Shown: positions 62,870-64,000 of the stretch, in pieces
Layout of the letters: the number at the start of each line of letters is the position of its first letter
Numbering within the stretch: position 1 is the first letter of the stretch
NCBI GenBank assembly: GCA_963210315.1
Contig: OY723316.1
Span: 62,001 to 126,000, forward strand
DNA: 64,000 nucleotides
DNA from: Rhynchopus euleeides
Taxonomy: Eukaryota; Euglenozoa; Diplonemea; Diplonemida; Diplonemidae
Direction: 5' to 3'
Translations under genes and position numbers: made by a program
The notes under the pieces: generated by a model
The model's database searches: none
What the model was told of the DNA's origin: nothing
Seen by the model: only the letters and a program-made list of their open reading frames with translations

Positions 62870-64000
62870 CTATGCCTCAGGGTCAACAGGGCACAAGTCG
62901 TAAGGTGTGCATTCCTGTGCAGACACCATGGCAGCCAGCCGGGCATATCCAGCTGTGTCGGCAGCGACTTTCTCGAGCGCAGCGGCTGCTCCCTTCCAGT
63001 CCTTCGCGCTGGCGCACTGCCAGCGTTCCAGTGGGCGTATGGGTTCTTGGCTTCCAGCGCTTCCATCTCGTACATCCACTCGCCGTTATCGCATGCCGAG
63101 CCTCTGAAGAAAAACTCGAACACAGGAAGGGGGCGGTTGGCCACTTTCAGATATTTGACGTAGCCCCGATGGTTTGTGTCGAACTCACGAGCGATCGCAG
63201 TCGTCACGTCAGCCAGCCCCCGCATTTTAAAGCCGCAGTTGTACCTCTCCAGCGCTGCGGCAAACGGCATCACATGCCCGAGGATCGTCACCCTCTTCAT
63301 GCCCGGGCACCCCAGATGCCCGACGCGTGTTGCGCCGGTGGCAACAGCACTGGACAGGCTGGCGCTGCCTGTCAGCTCCAACAGGGCCATGTTGTCGGAT
63401 GCATGCGACGCAGCGAGGGCAGCTGACGGCTTGTGCTGATTACACGAAGAGAATGCGTTGAACGTCCCCGACAGGTGGTCCCCCAAGAAGCTGTCCTGCA
63501 CCCCGCCGTTCAGCCTGACAGCTGAGAGCAGCCTGTCATCACGTCTGCGTTGATTCGCATTGCATCTGCGTCAGTCAGCTCTCCCGTCATGGTGTGCCAG
63601 CCCCTGATGTTGAACCACACGACAGTCACCTGACGCCGCTTCGTCACCAACGCCGCATCCTTCAGCAACATCGACTCATGTGAACCCGCCGATGACATCG
63701 CGCTATTGCGCGATTGACCCAGGGCTGTGCTGCGGCCGTTGCTGTCTGCCGAATGTACAGTTGCTGTCTCCACTTCTGATGTCATGTCCTCGTTCATCAG
63801 CAGCGAGTCGGGCATGTAGTTCCTGTACTCCGTGAGGTTGCGCACCATCGCCATGAAGGACTCCTGCATGCCTGACACCTCGCTGATGACTGCGGCTGCG
63901 GCATGTGCGTCCGCAGCGTCCAGGTGCATGTGTGCCACGTGGTGCATGTCGCGCTGCAGCTTGTGGATGGGGCCCGTCACAAGGCGGGCCACAACTGCAG
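62870..64000 (-). pseudogene. HAMP-linked class III nucleotide cyclase, C-terminal part, two frameshifts
   Basis: The N-terminus lies beyond base 64000. The visible part starts in a HAMP-like segment (ARLVTGPIHKLQRDMHHVAH), then a linker containing VRNLTEYRNYMPDSLL. The cyclase core follows: RQVTVVWFNIRGWHTM, FLGDHLSGTFNAFSSC, TRVGHLGCPGMKRVTILGHV and EFFFRGSACDNGEWMYE. The tail is helical and ends YDLCPVDPEA at 62870. Two single-base losses break it: near 63515-63530 (frame 63510-63992 passes to 62860-63501) and near 63020-63035 (passes to 62870-63079). At the first metal site the usual Asp is Asn (WFNIRGW), whereas the second Asp (GDHL) is present. It may be a pseudogene or contain assembly indels. 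Expected role: membrane-anchored cAMP or cGMP synthesis. Confidence 0.75.

Overview
The window looks like nuclear DNA of a free-living eukaryotic microbe, most likely a euglenozoan and perhaps a diplonemid. That placement is inferred from gene style, not from a marker gene. Every gene I can support lies on the minus strand. Several start codons sit just downstream of a pyrimidine tract ending in AG, as expected for spliced-leader or cis-splice acceptors. The protein families also fit: a striated-fibre assemblin, WD40 proteins with an N-terminal ubiquitin-like region, a long eIF4E-like protein and a HAMP-linked class III nucleotide cyclase. Most of the rest is repeats.

Layout. 0-1.6 kb: a partial secreted or membrane protein and an SF-assemblin-like gene. 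1.6-21.1 kb: a degenerate tandem array of four WD40 gene copies (WD1-WD4) with an OTU-domain gene between WD2 and WD3 and a 1.2 kb hAT-type MITE between WD3 and WD4. Each WD copy carries a (CA)n microsatellite inside the coding sequence, at the loop between two propeller blades. Only WD3 is in frame. WD4 is split at that microsatellite by an 8.6 kb non-LTR retrotransposon. Its ORF1 is a coiled-coil protein; its ORF2 has OTU, AP endonuclease, reverse transcriptase, RNase H and zinc-finger regions.

21-30.5 kb: poorly coding sequence, a minisatellite with a 12-codon unit (about 26.0-28.35 kb) and one hypothetical gene. 30.5-36.5 kb: nested DNA transposons with readable target-site duplications. 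36.5-40 kb: homopolymer-rich intergenic DNA with small inverted-repeat elements. 40-42.4 kb: the eIF4E-like gene. 42.9-53.2 kb: one 10.3 kb element that starts and ends with CACGGTGGGATC. It is built of TATAGTCACTA-type words and filled with later insertions (two hAT-like, one Harbinger-like, the MITE again, and a 3 kb element with its own ORFs). 53.2-57.9 kb: another nest, including a 1.63 kb near-perfect palindrome. 58-62.5 kb: sparse sequence and a 41-bp satellite of about 30 units. 62.9-64 kb: the 3' part of a nucleotide cyclase gene with two frameshifts.

Themes. (1) A coding microsatellite acts both as a frame-variable site and as the landing place of a retrotransposon. (2) Many transposon families are made almost entirely of their own short palindromic word repeated in both orientations. 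(3) A roughly 60-bp hairpin module occurs inside otherwise unrelated transposon families. I recognised no tRNA, rRNA or CRISPR array.
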